64,000 nt of DNA from Mediterranea massiliensis (GTDB lineage Bacteria > Bacteroidota > Bacteroidia > Bacteroidales > Bacteroidaceae), in NCBI RefSeq assembly GCF_900128475.1, contig NZ_LT635834.1:1333-65332 (forward strand), written 5' to 3'. The notes beneath the pieces are model-generated. The model saw only the letters and a program-made list of their open reading frames with translations, made no database searches and was not told the DNA's origin. The stretch's first letter is position 1. Each line of letters opens with the position of its first letter. The position numbers and the translations under genes are program-made. Of this stretch, positions 55,716 through 64,000 are shown piece by piece.

Positions 55716-57116
55716 TTACTCTTCCTTAGTCTTGGCTGTTGTCTTCTTCTTGGTAGCAACAGTCTTGGAAGTAGTTTTCTTGGCAGCAGCCTTCTTTTCG
55801 GTCAGCTTCTCCACCGTTTCCTTTTCCTTCACCAGCTTGCTGCGTACATCATCAAGTTCCTTATGCAGCTCATCAATCTCATCCCCCTGGTTCTTGATGG
55901 TAGTAAGCAGGGCATTCAGTTCTTCATTGTCGATGTCTACAGGGTACAGAGAATCCACCCGCTTGATGAAATCGCCCAAGATATTCATGTAGTTAGTGAA
56001 TGCATCGTAAGGCGACTCATAGATACCACGATACAGAGAGATACTGGAACTCTTGGTAGTCATGAAACGGAAATTATTGCTGGCCTGCAGATAATTCCAG
56101 TCCTGCTTGATACGACGGTCGTCGCACAAATGTACGCGTTCGGCCACACTATAGAGCTTGTTGAAAGCTTCACGCTGCATCACGTTTCCAAGCCAGCAGC
56201 TGGTATCTCTCTCTTCGTCGACCCATGACATCGGATAGGGAACATCGAGCTGGGATACGGACTTCAGCTTCGTCACGATTTCGGTTGGTGTAGAGAACGT
56301 AATGCCCTTCTCCTTGGCACAAGCAGGCAACGCCTTCATGAACTCCAGAATATTGGAAGACAGCGGCTGATACTTGCCCAGCGCACACAATTCCATAAAG
56401 ATATTGATGACCTGCTCTTCCTGCGGCAATGAATCAATCCAGGAGATATACTTGTCAGCAAACAGCGGATACTCGCTCCAGTCGGAATTGGAGAAACGCA
56501 GACTGATATCGTCGGACAACTTGAAGTCGCGCAACAGCAACTTCAGATTGGGATTCATGTTGCAATGGTATACGTAGTGCGGACTCTTCCAACCCAGCAC
56601 ATGCTTGGCACCCTCGGTCAGCATACCCTTGAAGCCCATGCTGGCCACTACGGCACCGATCTCATCGTTGTAGATCAGGCTCGAGTTACGGAACACCTTG
56701 GGGGTTTTGCCAAACATCTGTTTCATCTTGTTGCTCTGGCGCATCACTTCTTCCTTGAAGCAATCTTCGTTGGCCAACGAAGACAGGCCATGGGAATAAG
56801 GTTCTGCCAGGAATTCGCAGCAGCCGGTGTCGTTCAGCTGATGCAGGAGGTCCAAAACGGTAGGAGCATAAATCTCCAGCTGTTCCAGTGCCACACCCGA
56901 GATGGAGAAGGCGACTTTAAAAGCTCCTCCCGAATTTTTGACCATTTCCAGCAGAGTTGTCAGTGCCGGAATATAAGAATGTTCGGCCACATCACTGATA
57001 CTGGTTTCATTGGCGTAGTCATCATAATAATAGTGGTCAGTGCCAATGTCGAAGAAACGATAACGTTTCAGGTGAATAATCTGGTGTATTTCAAAATAAA
57101 GACAAATCGTTCTCAT
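55716..57116 (-). CDS. GH57 alpha-amylase-like protein with Lys/Thr-rich tail, catalytic residues replaced
   Basis: A 466-residue protein. GH57 motifs 1 and 2 are recognisable (FEIHQIIHLKRYR and GCCEFLAEPYSHG). At the nucleophile motif, active homologues have FRNTELIYN; here it is FRNSSLIYN (142-150), Ser replacing Glu. At the acid/base motif, active ones have FMDYETFGEH; here FMELCALGKY (240-249), Glu replacing Asp. The C-terminal 60 residues form a coiled coil then a basic tail of Lys, Thr and Ala. It lies 17 bp downstream of the GT4 gene in the same direction. Activity is doubtful, so a binding or scaffold role is more likely. Confidence 0.85.
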   Translation of the reverse strand: MRTICLYFEIHQIIHLKRYRFFDIGTDHYYYDDYANETSISDVAEHSYIPALTTLLEMVKNSGGAFKVAFSISGVALEQLEIYAPTVLDLLHQLNDTGCCEFLAEPYSHGLSSLANEDCFKEEVMRQSNKMKQMFGKTPKVFRNSSLIYNDEIGAVVASMGFKGMLTEGAKHVLGWKSPHYVYHCNMNPNLKLLLRDFKLSDDISLRFSNSDWSEYPLFADKYISWIDSLPQEEQVINIFMELCALGKYQPLSSNILEFMKALPACAKEKGITFSTPTEIVTKLKSVSQLDVPYPMSWVDEERDTSCWLGNVMQREAFNKLYSVAERVHLCDDRRIKQDWNYLQASNNFRFMTTKSSSISLYRGIYESPYDAFTNYMNILGDFIKRVDSLYPVDIDNEELNALLTTIKNQGDEIDELHKELDDVRSKLVKEKETVEKLTEKKAAAKKTTSKTVATKKKTTAKTKEE

Positions 57117-57133
57117 TTCCTATTCTTGTTTTG

Positions 57134-58402
57134 TTATTTACCATAGTTTCTTAATACATTCTCGTAGAGGGCACGGATACGCAGGCCTACCTTTTCCCAT
57201 GTGATACCGTCAACTTCCTTCTTGCCCTCTTCCTGCAGATACTGGAACAGGGCCGGATTGGTACAAATGGAATAAATGGCATCGGCCATGGCGTGGATAT
57301 CCCAGTAATCTACCTTAATGACCTTGTCCAGAATTTCACCGCAGCCCGACTGCTTGGAGATAATGGAAGGAGTGCCGCACTGCATGGCCTCCAGCGGCGC
57401 TATGCCGAACGGCTCCGACACGGAAGGCATGACAAAAACGTCGCTGTCCTTGTAAACCTCGTACACCTGCCGTCCCTTCATGAAGCCGGGGAAATGGAAG
57501 CGGTCTGCGATGCCGCGCTCGGCAGCCAGATTGATCATGGCATTCAGCATATCGCCCGAACCAGCCATCACAAAACGAATGTTCCGTGTACGGCTCAATA
57601 CCATAGCGGCAGCCTCCACGAAATATTCCGGGCCCTTCTGCATGGTGATACGACCCAGGAAGGTGACAATCTTCTCCTTGGAATGATCGGGACGAGGAAT
57701 GTCCTGCAGATCCTGCGACAGCGGATACACGGCATTGTGCATGGCAAACACCTTCCGCGGGTCCTGATGATATTCGTTGATAACTGTACGGCGGGTCAGC
57801 TCGGACACACACATGATACAGTCGGCATAATCCATACCGTTCTTCTCGATGGAGTAGACTGTCGGATTGACCTTACCGCGCGAGCGGTCGAAGTCCGTGG
57901 CATGTACATGAATGCACAATGGCTTGCCACTTACCATCTTGGCATGTACCCCGGCCGGATAGGTCAGCCAGTCGTGGGCATGGATAATATCAAATTGTTC
58001 CTTGCGTGCCACCACCCCGGCAATGATGGAGAAGTTATTGATCTCTTCATGCAGATTGCCCGGATAGCCGCCGGCAAACTCCATGCAGCCCAGGTCGTTG
58101 ACGTGCAGATAAGAAAAATCGGCATAAATATGGTCGCGGTAACTGTAATAGTCCTCCGGCGTCATCTGACCATAAAGGCGGGACTTCAGATAGTCGTAGT
58201 CGACCCCGCGCCAGACAACCGGCACCTGGTTCATTCCGACAATCTTGAGGAACTTCTCTTCATCACCGTTAGGCTTAGGCATGCAGAAGATGGTTTCTAC
58301 ATCGCCTTGCAGACTCAGGCCTTTGGTAATGCCGTAAGAAGCTACCGCCAGACCTCCATATATTTTGGGAGGAAATTCCCATCCAAACATTAATACTTTC
58401 AT
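57134..58402 (-). CDS. GT4 glycosyltransferase, probable glycogen synthase
   Basis: A 422-residue GT-B enzyme. The N-terminal loop is PPKIYGGLAVASYG, and the C-terminal half has GRITMQKGPEYFVEAA and the donor-site motif SEPFGIAPLEAM (EX7E). All expected residues are present, in contrast to the GT5-like neighbour. Position with debranching enzyme and GH57 protein suggests it builds the alpha-1,4 glucan. Its start overlaps the stop of the debranching gene (ATGA), implying coupled translation. Confidence 0.88.
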   Translation of the reverse strand: MKVLMFGWEFPPKIYGGLAVASYGITKGLSLQGDVETIFCMPKPNGDEEKFLKIVGMNQVPVVWRGVDYDYLKSRLYGQMTPEDYYSYRDHIYADFSYLHVNDLGCMEFAGGYPGNLHEEINNFSIIAGVVARKEQFDIIHAHDWLTYPAGVHAKMVSGKPLCIHVHATDFDRSRGKVNPTVYSIEKNGMDYADCIMCVSELTRRTVINEYHQDPRKVFAMHNAVYPLSQDLQDIPRPDHSKEKIVTFLGRITMQKGPEYFVEAAAMVLSRTRNIRFVMAGSGDMLNAMINLAAERGIADRFHFPGFMKGRQVYEVYKDSDVFVMPSVSEPFGIAPLEAMQCGTPSIISKQSGCGEILDKVIKVDYWDIHAMADAIYSICTNPALFQYLQEEGKKEVDGITWEKVGLRIRALYENVLRNYGK

Positions 58403-60366
58403 TTGCGTTCCTCCTCTTTTTTCTCTATTTGTTCATACTTATACAGCAAACTCAAAATGCGCAGGATTTCGGCCACATTCATCGCAAACGAGATGGCTCC
58501 TCTCCCAACAAACGGCGGATTGCCATCGAAGAGTTCGGGCAGAGTACTGATGCAATGGCGGCCCATCTCGTCTTCCATGCCGATGAGATGCCGCTCCACA
58601 AACGAAATGCCGCTCATCTTGTAGATGCGCAGATAAGCTTCCATGTAGAAGCCCATCAGCCAGGGCCAGGCTGTTCCCTGATGGTAGGCATAATCGCGCT
58701 GCGTCTGCGGCCCTACATAGTTCGGATTGTAACCGCCGCTCTTCGGGCTCAACGTACGGAGACCTTTCGGTGTCAAGAGTTCCTTGGTCACAATATCCAG
58801 TACCTGGCGCTTCTGTACGCGGTCCAGCGGAGAATAATCGAAAGCCACGGTAAATATCATATTCGGACGAACACTCCAGTCCATCATATAGCCATCCACA
58901 TAATCGAACAGATAGCCATATTCATTGCGGAAGACTTCGACAAACGACTTGCCCGTCACTTCCGCCTGTTGCTCCAACGCCTGTGCCAGGGGCTCGTTAC
59001 CGCCTTCGCGAACCATGTCGGCCACGAAGCGAAGGGCATTGTACCACAACGCGTTGATTTCGACCACATACCCCGTACGCGGAACGACCGGCCGTCCATT
59101 GGCCACGGAGTTCATCCACGTCACCGGATGTTCGGTCCCGTTGGTATAGAGCAGGCCGTTGTCGTGCAAGAACAGGTTGTCGTGCTTGCGGCTACGGATA
59201 TACTCGAGCATATCTTCGAGCAGGCTGCCATACATCTGGCGGCAACGCTCACGGGAAGTGAACTTGGCATACTGCTGCAAGCACCAGATAGCCCACAACA
59301 GGATGTCGGGATGCTCCATCTCGTAAATTTTATAGGTCACAGTCTCGCCGTTCATAAACTGGCGGAGCGCCTTCTCGGCCGTCTTCATCACATCCTCGAA
59401 CTCATCCTGTTCGTCGACGGCCAGCGTCAGGCCGGGCAGTGAGATGAAGAGGTCGCGCGCACGACACTTGAACCAGGGATAGCCTGCAAGGATGTAATGT
59501 TCGTCACCCTGCTTGTTGTGGAACTGATGGGCCGAGTTCTTCAGGCAGTGGTAGAAGCTGTCGCGCGGAGTACGGTCGGCTGCTTCTGCCTCGAATGTCT
59601 GCTTCAGCTTGCGGGTGTCCACTTCCGAAATACCGGCAGAGAACACGACGCTCTCCCCTTTCTTGATATCCACTTCAAAATAACCGGGCACATACAGGTC
59701 CTCATTGAAATCGTAACCACGTTCCTGCTCCTTCGGATACTCAATGCCCCGATACCAGTCGGGCTGGAAGTGGAATTCATTTTTCTTGTTCAGCTGCATG
59801 AACAATTCCGGATAGCCGGGATACATGCACGTCTTGATACCGTTCTCCACCAGCTGGTACTCACGGCTTGCCTGAGGATTCTCGTGCGTGTACTCGCGCA
59901 CGCTGCGGAAAGCCAGGAACGGCCGGAAACGTAAAGTCGTGGCCGAATGGGCATCGACCAGCGTGTAGCGTATCAGAATGCGGTTCTCATGGTGTACAAA
60001 AATCTTTTCCTTACGGAGGATAACGCCTCCCACACGGTAAGTTGTAGCCGGGACATGCTCGCAGTCGAACTCACGGATGTATTTATGTCCGTTGGGACTG
60101 AAATGATTGCCTTGATACTTGTGCAATCCCAGGTTAAACTCTGCACCGTGCTGAATTACCGTTTCGTCCAAAGAAGAGAGCAGCACATGATTCTCATCGT
60201 CCAAGTTGGGGACGGGGATCACCAACAAGCCGTGATATTTGCGTGTGTTACAATCTACAATCGTTGTACAATGATAGGCACCCGACTTGTTTGTACGGAG
60301 TATCTCCCGCGGGAGCGACTCTTCCAAATTAATCATCAGCGTCTTGTCAAATCGTAAATAACTCAT
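58399..60366 (-). CDS. Glycogen debranching enzyme (amylo-alpha-1,6-glucosidase, GH133)
   Basis: A 655-residue protein with the bacterial GDE_N domain (about 1-250) and the GDE_C (alpha/alpha)6 barrel (about 290-645). Conserved blocks are LAGYPWFKCRARDLFISLPGLTL (ends with RD at Asp305) and VVPRTGYVVEINALWYNAL (Glu436). The motif I expect as TWMD reads TWMN (Asn419), so a normally conserved Asp is missing. Whether the enzyme still cuts branches is uncertain. It heads the leftward arm of the glycogen locus and overlaps the GT4 gene by 4 nt. Confidence 0.9.
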   Translation of the reverse strand: MSYLRFDKTLMINLEESLPREILRTNKSGAYHCTTIVDCNTRKYHGLLVIPVPNLDDENHVLLSSLDETVIQHGAEFNLGLHKYQGNHFSPNGHKYIREFDCEHVPATTYRVGGVILRKEKIFVHHENRILIRYTLVDAHSATTLRFRPFLAFRSVREYTHENPQASREYQLVENGIKTCMYPGYPELFMQLNKKNEFHFQPDWYRGIEYPKEQERGYDFNEDLYVPGYFEVDIKKGESVVFSAGISEVDTRKLKQTFEAEAADRTPRDSFYHCLKNSAHQFHNKQGDEHYILAGYPWFKCRARDLFISLPGLTLAVDEQDEFEDVMKTAEKALRQFMNGETVTYKIYEMEHPDILLWAIWCLQQYAKFTSRERCRQMYGSLLEDMLEYIRSRKHDNLFLHDNGLLYTNGTEHPVTWMNSVANGRPVVPRTGYVVEINALWYNALRFVADMVREGGNEPLAQALEQQAEVTGKSFVEVFRNEYGYLFDYVDGYMMDWSVRPNMIFTVAFDYSPLDRVQKRQVLDIVTKELLTPKGLRTLSPKSGGYNPNYVGPQTQRDYAYHQGTAWPWLMGFYMEAYLRIYKMSGISFVERHLIGMEDEMGRHCISTLPELFDGNPPFVGRGAISFAMNVAEILRILSLLYKYEQIEKKEEERK

Positions 60367-60438
60367 AGTTGTGCATTATTTAAATTAAAGGTTAAAAATT
60401 CAGGTTCACTATGCCCTACAGATAGTTGTAGCAATGCC

Positions 60439-60468
60439 CAAAAATACAAATTAATGTATACACGCAAA
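60439..60468 (-). promoter_or_regulatory. Promoter of the debranching-GT4-GH57 operon
   Basis: On the minus strand TTTG (60465-60468), 18 bp, TATTTTTG (60439-60446), giving a leader of about 70 nt. Confidence 0.68.
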
Positions 60469-60564
60469 ATAAAAAATGACTTTTTTTTCGCTTTTCGACC
60501 AAATAATTGTAGTATTGCATCCGATTAGCATATAGCATGTGTCAAAAAGCCTCATGAACGCCCT

Positions 60565-61269
60565 ATGAAACGAGATATACAACGAATTTTTCTGGCAGCC
60601 GCCATCCCGCTGTTCTTTCTTTTCATCCTGTACATGTTGAAGATTTTAGAGGTCGGCATGGGATGGGATTTCACCCATCTGGGAATCTATCCGAGGGAAA
60701 AACGGGGGGTGTTCGGCATCTTCGCCCACCCGCTGGTCCATAGCAGTTTCAGCCATCTGGCAGCCAACAGTCTTCCATTGTTCTTCCTGTCCTGGTGCCT
60801 GTTTTATTTTTACAAAGGCATCGCGCCCCGCATTTTCTTCCTCGTCTGGATAGGAGGCGGCATCTTTACCTTTCTGTTCGGCAAGAGCGGATGGCATATC
60901 GGTTCGAGCGGCATCATCTACGGCCTGGCCTTTTTCCTGTTCTTCAGCGGCATTTTGCGCAGACATGTACCCCTCATCGCCATTTCATTGCTGGTCACCT
61001 TTCTGTACGGAGGACTGGTCTGGAACATGTTTCCCCAATTTGCCAAAGCCTCTACCTCCTGGGAAGGACACATGGGAGGAGCCATTGCGGGCATGCTGTG
61101 TGCAATAGGCTTCATGAACTACGGTCCCCAACGCCCCGATCCGTTTGCCGACGAAGACGAACAGGATGAGGAAGACGAAGAAAAAGAGGGAGAAGATAGA
61201 ACAGACGGCATCCCACCCGATGACCAGCAGTTGCAAGGAGAAGACAAGCATACGGAGGAACCCGAATGA
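60565..61269 (+). CDS. Rhomboid-family intramembrane serine protease
   Basis: A 234-residue protein with about six membrane helices. Catalytic Ser lies in GSSGIIYG and His in WEGHMGGAIAG; HLAANSLPLF supplies the HxxxN oxyanion region. A C-terminal tail of about 45 residues is strongly acidic (DEDEQDEEDEEKEGED), which is unusual for the family and may interact with a partner or substrate. The substrate is unknown. Confidence 0.9.
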   Translation: MKRDIQRIFLAAAIPLFFLFILYMLKILEVGMGWDFTHLGIYPREKRGVFGIFAHPLVHSSFSHLAANSLPLFFLSWCLFYFYKGIAPRIFFLVWIGGGIFTFLFGKSGWHIGSSGIIYGLAFFLFFSGILRRHVPLIAISLLVTFLYGGLVWNMFPQFAKASTSWEGHMGGAIAGMLCAIGFMNYGPQRPDPFADEDEQDEEDEEKEGEDRTDGIPPDDQQLQGEDKHTEEPE

Positions 61270-61407
61270 GCCCTTATTTTCATGTTTTTAAACGCAAAAA
61301 GTTGTTTAATTCCTCTCACAATCTTATTTTTGCCCTGCCAAACAGAAGAGGGACATCCTGTAACTCCCTGTTTGTAAACCCAAAAGACTTTTAACAACCC
61401 TAACGGC

Positions 61408-62919
61408 ATGGAAGGATTTATTGCGGACACACTATACGACCAGTCGATGAGAAAACGGAAAAACAGCCTCATCAATACGAAAATCATCATACGTGTACTG
61501 GGCATCCTGCTCTTCGTGGAAACAGCCATGTTCCTGCTCTGCGCGCTGGTTTCTTGGTTTTATGAGGAGAAAGAAACACTGACTTTCCTACAAACGGCAG
61601 CAATCAATACAGCCGTAGGCATCGTTCTGATCCTATTGAGCCGCGGTGCCGAACGGAAGCTGACCAAGCGTGACGGCTATTGCATTGCCAGCCTGTCGTG
61701 GGTACTGTTTTCGGCCTTCGGCATGCTCCCCTTCTACCTGAGCGGCAGTGTAGACAGCATTACCAACGCTTTTTTTGAAACCATGTCGGGGTTCACCACA
61801 ACGGGAGCCACCATTATGGACAACATTGACAGCCAGCCGCACGGCATCCTCTTCTGGCGCAGCCTGACCCAATGGATAGGCGGTTTGGGAATTGTCTGTT
61901 TCGCCATTGCCATCCTGCCCATTTTCAATGAAGGGAACATGCAACTTTTTTCAGCCGAAGCAACAGGGGTCACCCACAACAAACTGCATCCCAAAATCAG
62001 CATCATGGTCAAATGGATCTGGGGGGTATACCTCATGCTAACGACCTCGGTCACTCTCCTATTATACATCGGTGGCATGAACTGGTTCGATGCCGTCTGT
62101 CACGCCTTCGCCACGACCGCTACCGGCGGATATTCGACCAAACAAGCCAGTGTAGCCTATTGGAATTCTCCTTTCATCGAGTATGTGATTTCGTCCTTTA
62201 TGATTATTTCCAGCTTCAACTTCGGGCTGTTCTACCTGATAATAAAAGGCAAAGTATCCAAGATGTTCCGCGATGAGGAACTCCGCTGGTTCCTGTCCTC
62301 CATCTTCATTCTGACAGGCATCATCACGGTAGCCCTGTTCATCTACAACCAATATGACATTGAGACCGCATTCCGCAAATCCCTGTTCCAAGTGGCCAGT
62401 ATTCATACTTCCTGCGGTTTCGGCACCGACGACTATTGCTTGTGGCCTCCGTTCACATGGGTACTGCTCATCTTTGCCATGCTGGCCGGCGGATGCACGG
62501 GTTCAACAGCTGGCGGCATCAAGTATATGCGCCTTCTGATGATGGTCAAAGGTATCCGCAACAGTTTCCGACGCATGCTCCACCCCAATGCCGTACTGCC
62601 TATCCGCGTAGACCGGCAGGCCATCGCGTCGAATACCGTGCTGTCCGTAGCCTTTTTCATTGTCCTCTACATGATTATCATCCTGATAGGCTGGATAGCA
62701 CTCATGTTTTTGGGCGTCGGCTTCGAAGAGTCGCTTAGTACCGTCATCTCGAGTATCGGAAACGTAGGTCCCGGCCTGGGCAACTTCGGACCCGCCTACT
62801 CCTGGAATGCTCTGCCCGATGCTGCCAAATGGATTCTTTCCTTCCTGATGCTGGTGGGCCGTCTGGAAATGTTCTGCGTACTGCTGCTTTTCTACCCCAG
62901 CTTCTGGAAGAACCGGTAA
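61408..62919 (+). CDS. trkH: TrkH-family potassium uptake protein
   Basis: A 503-residue inner-membrane channel/transporter of the Trk/Ktr/HKT superfamily. The four selectivity loops are visible: FTTTGATI, TATTATGGYST, SCGFGTDD and SSIGNVGPGLG. Normally it works with a TrkA gating protein, which is not adjacent here. ATG at 61408 adds a short hydrophilic leader; ATG at 61447 (MRKRKNSL) is an equally possible start. Confidence 0.92.
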   Translation: MEGFIADTLYDQSMRKRKNSLINTKIIIRVLGILLFVETAMFLLCALVSWFYEEKETLTFLQTAAINTAVGIVLILLSRGAERKLTKRDGYCIASLSWVLFSAFGMLPFYLSGSVDSITNAFFETMSGFTTTGATIMDNIDSQPHGILFWRSLTQWIGGLGIVCFAIAILPIFNEGNMQLFSAEATGVTHNKLHPKISIMVKWIWGVYLMLTTSVTLLLYIGGMNWFDAVCHAFATTATGGYSTKQASVAYWNSPFIEYVISSFMIISSFNFGLFYLIIKGKVSKMFRDEELRWFLSSIFILTGIITVALFIYNQYDIETAFRKSLFQVASIHTSCGFGTDDYCLWPPFTWVLLIFAMLAGGCTGSTAGGIKYMRLLMMVKGIRNSFRRMLHPNAVLPIRVDRQAIASNTVLSVAFFIVLYMIIILIGWIALMFLGVGFEESLSTVISSIGNVGPGLGNFGPAYSWNALPDAAKWILSFLMLVGRLEMFCVLLLFYPSFWKNR

Positions 62920-62934
62920 AAGGTGTTGTATGGA

Positions 62935-63531
62935 TTACTTTTGCAGAGCCTCGATGAGGGCGGTGATGTTGACCGTGAACAGGCGGACAGAAACGGCCAA
63001 CAGAATAATTCCAAAGAATTTACGGATAATGTAGATGCCCCCTTTACCGAGAAAACGCTCCACACGTCCCGTCATGCTGACCACAAAATAAACCCAAATC
63101 ATGTTCAGCACCAAGGCGATGATGATGTTGATACTGGCATACTCGGCACGCAGGGTAAGCAAGGTCGTAAAAGCGCCGGCACCGGCCAGCAACGGGAAGA
63201 CCAGCGGCACCAGCGTAGCTTCCTTAATCGGTCCCTGGTTCTTGAAGATTTCGATGTCGAGAATCATTTCGAGCGCCATCAGGAAAATGACCACCGCACC
63301 CGCAATGGCAAACGACTCGATGTCTACATGGAACAGCTGGAGCATCCAGTCGCCCGCATAGAAGAAGCCCAGCAGAAGGGCAAACGATATCAAGGTAGCT
63401 TTCATCGCATTCACATCCTTGCCTTTCTCCTTCAGGTTGATGATGATGGGAATGGCTCCAATGATGTCTATCACAGCAAAAAGTACGATAAATGCACTGA
63501 TCATCTGCTGAAAATTGAATGCTGAAAACAT
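62935..63531 (-). CDS. MarC family membrane protein
   Basis: A 198-residue inner-membrane protein with about six helices. FIVLFAVIDIIGAIPIIINL and VPLVFPLLAGAGAFTTLL are typical of the MarC/UPF0056 family. Transport function is not established. It converges with trkH with only 15 bp between them. A -7 box TATCTTTG (minus strand, 63555-63562) lies upstream. Confidence 0.9.
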   Translation of the reverse strand: MFSAFNFQQMISAFIVLFAVIDIIGAIPIIINLKEKGKDVNAMKATLISFALLLGFFYAGDWMLQLFHVDIESFAIAGAVVIFLMALEMILDIEIFKNQGPIKEATLVPLVFPLLAGAGAFTTLLTLRAEYASINIIIALVLNMIWVYFVVSMTGRVERFLGKGGIYIIRKFFGIILLAVSVRLFTVNITALIEALQK

Positions 63532-63554
63532 GATATATTCCTCCTTTTTTCCGC

Positions 63555-63684
63555 AAAGATACTCTATAATCTCCTATTCCACAACAGAAAAATGAACGGA
63601 TTGAACAGTACGCTTAAGAAATAATAAAAAAAATAAAAAGCAATGGTCGCAGCACACCGCCGAAGCCTATTATCACTATTTTTG
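63555..63684. promoter_or_regulatory. Divergent -7 boxes for marC and crp-like genes
   Basis: TATCTTTG on the minus strand (63555-63562) serves the marC-like gene; TATTTTTG on the plus strand (63677-63684) lies 112 bp before the regulator's ATG. No -33 boxes are evident. Confidence 0.45.
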
Positions 63685-63795
63685 GATAAGATTAAGATGA
63701 AATTTGACATAGCCCCATGAACGGGACTCCGTTTCCATCGGCCATGAGCACTTCCTTCATCCTTTTTTATTCCAAACCAAAAGCAATTCTTAGCT

Positions 63796-64000
63796 ATGGA
63801 TACGATGTTCGATACGTTACTACAGCTCCCCTTGCTCCAAGGACTGGCTCCGGAGGACTTTACCAGCATACTGGAAAAAGTGAAACTGCATTTCGTCAAA
63901 CTGAAAATCGGCGAAACCATCGCACGGGCAAACACGCCCTGCAATGAACTTATCTTCCTCCTCAACGGAGAAGTGTCCGCCACCACAACCTCCTCTGACG
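63796..64000 (+). CDS. Crp/Fnr-family transcriptional regulator (N terminus only; cut by window)
   Basis: The 68 visible residues start [21 protein letters not shown] and continue [18 protein letters not shown], ending in FLLNGEVSA. This is the beginning of a cyclic-nucleotide-binding-type domain, as in Bacteroidetes Crp/Fnr-family regulators. No DNA-binding helix-turn-helix is inside the window, so effector and regulon cannot be judged. Confidence 0.75.
   Translation, partial: MDTMFDTLLQLPLLQGLAPEDFTSILEKVKLHFVKLKIGETIARANTPCNELIFLLNGEVSATTTSSD

Noticed and set aside
58429..59442. Long plus-strand frame opposite the debranching gene
   Set aside because: No domain, and the opposite strand has an unbroken GH133 gene in operon order.

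Overview
The window looks like chromosome from a Bacteroidales bacterium, most likely Bacteroides or a close relative. The evidence is promoters of the form TTTG-N18-21-TAnnTTTG, starts without clear Shine-Dalgarno sites, and lineage-typical proteins: DUF4270 lipoprotein, a Bacteroidetes-type LptD, class II ribonucleotide reductase, a 57-residue histone H1-like protein and an IS1182-type insertion sequence. By eye the first 8 kb or so is richer in G+C than the middle. Almost all genes are intact; the two window edges cut an ABC ATPase (left) and a Crp/Fnr-type regulator (right).

Layout. 1-5.6 kb (leftward): ABC ATPase, a large nested inverted repeat, M23 peptidase, pullulanase, RuvC and DUF4286. 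5.7-21.3 kb (rightward): tRNA-Ala, PheS, MFS transporter, endonuclease III, Pgk, porin, glutaminase, LysS, GpsA, Pgi, HAD phosphatase, a reverse-strand histone-like gene, AlbA-domain protein, alanine symporter, an unknown gene, UDG-like protein, tRNA-Trp. 21.3-28 kb: lutABC and queDE (both leftward, tightly coupled), DUF454 protein, beta-propeller, MFS transporter and a 22-bp tandem repeat. 28-38 kb: envelope genes (LptD, HD hydrolase, ArnT-like glycosyltransferase, GtrA, GT2, BASS transporter, amidase, MlaD). 38-49.8 kb: DnaA, nitroreductase, NrdJ, MalQ, a coiled-coil protein, ZapA, RNase Y, CutC. 49.87-51.67 kb: intact IS1182-type element. 51.7-52.9 kb: PanD and PanC. 53.2-60.4 kb: glycogen-type locus. 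60.6-64 kb: rhomboid protease, TrkH, MarC, Crp/Fnr-like regulator.

How the genes fit together. Storage and dietary alpha-glucan metabolism recurs (pullulanase, Pgi, MalQ, glycogen locus). The glycogen locus is the most unusual part. It pairs a motif-complete GT4 synthase with a debranching enzyme, a half-length GT5 protein lacking the usual KxGG substrate motif, and a GH57 protein in which both expected catalytic residues are replaced and which ends in a Lys/Thr-rich tail. The debranching enzyme itself has Asn where I expect a conserved Asp. This suggests that several members have structural or regulatory roles. A second coherent group (ArnT-like transferase, GtrA flippase, GT2 synthase) looks like a lipid-linked sugar system for modifying the cell envelope.

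Noncoding structures that stand out are a roughly 200-bp concentric palindrome at 860-1058, paired heptamer arrays at 6934-7036, the 22-bp array at 27900-28009, and an inverted repeat bracketing the presumed malQ promoter.
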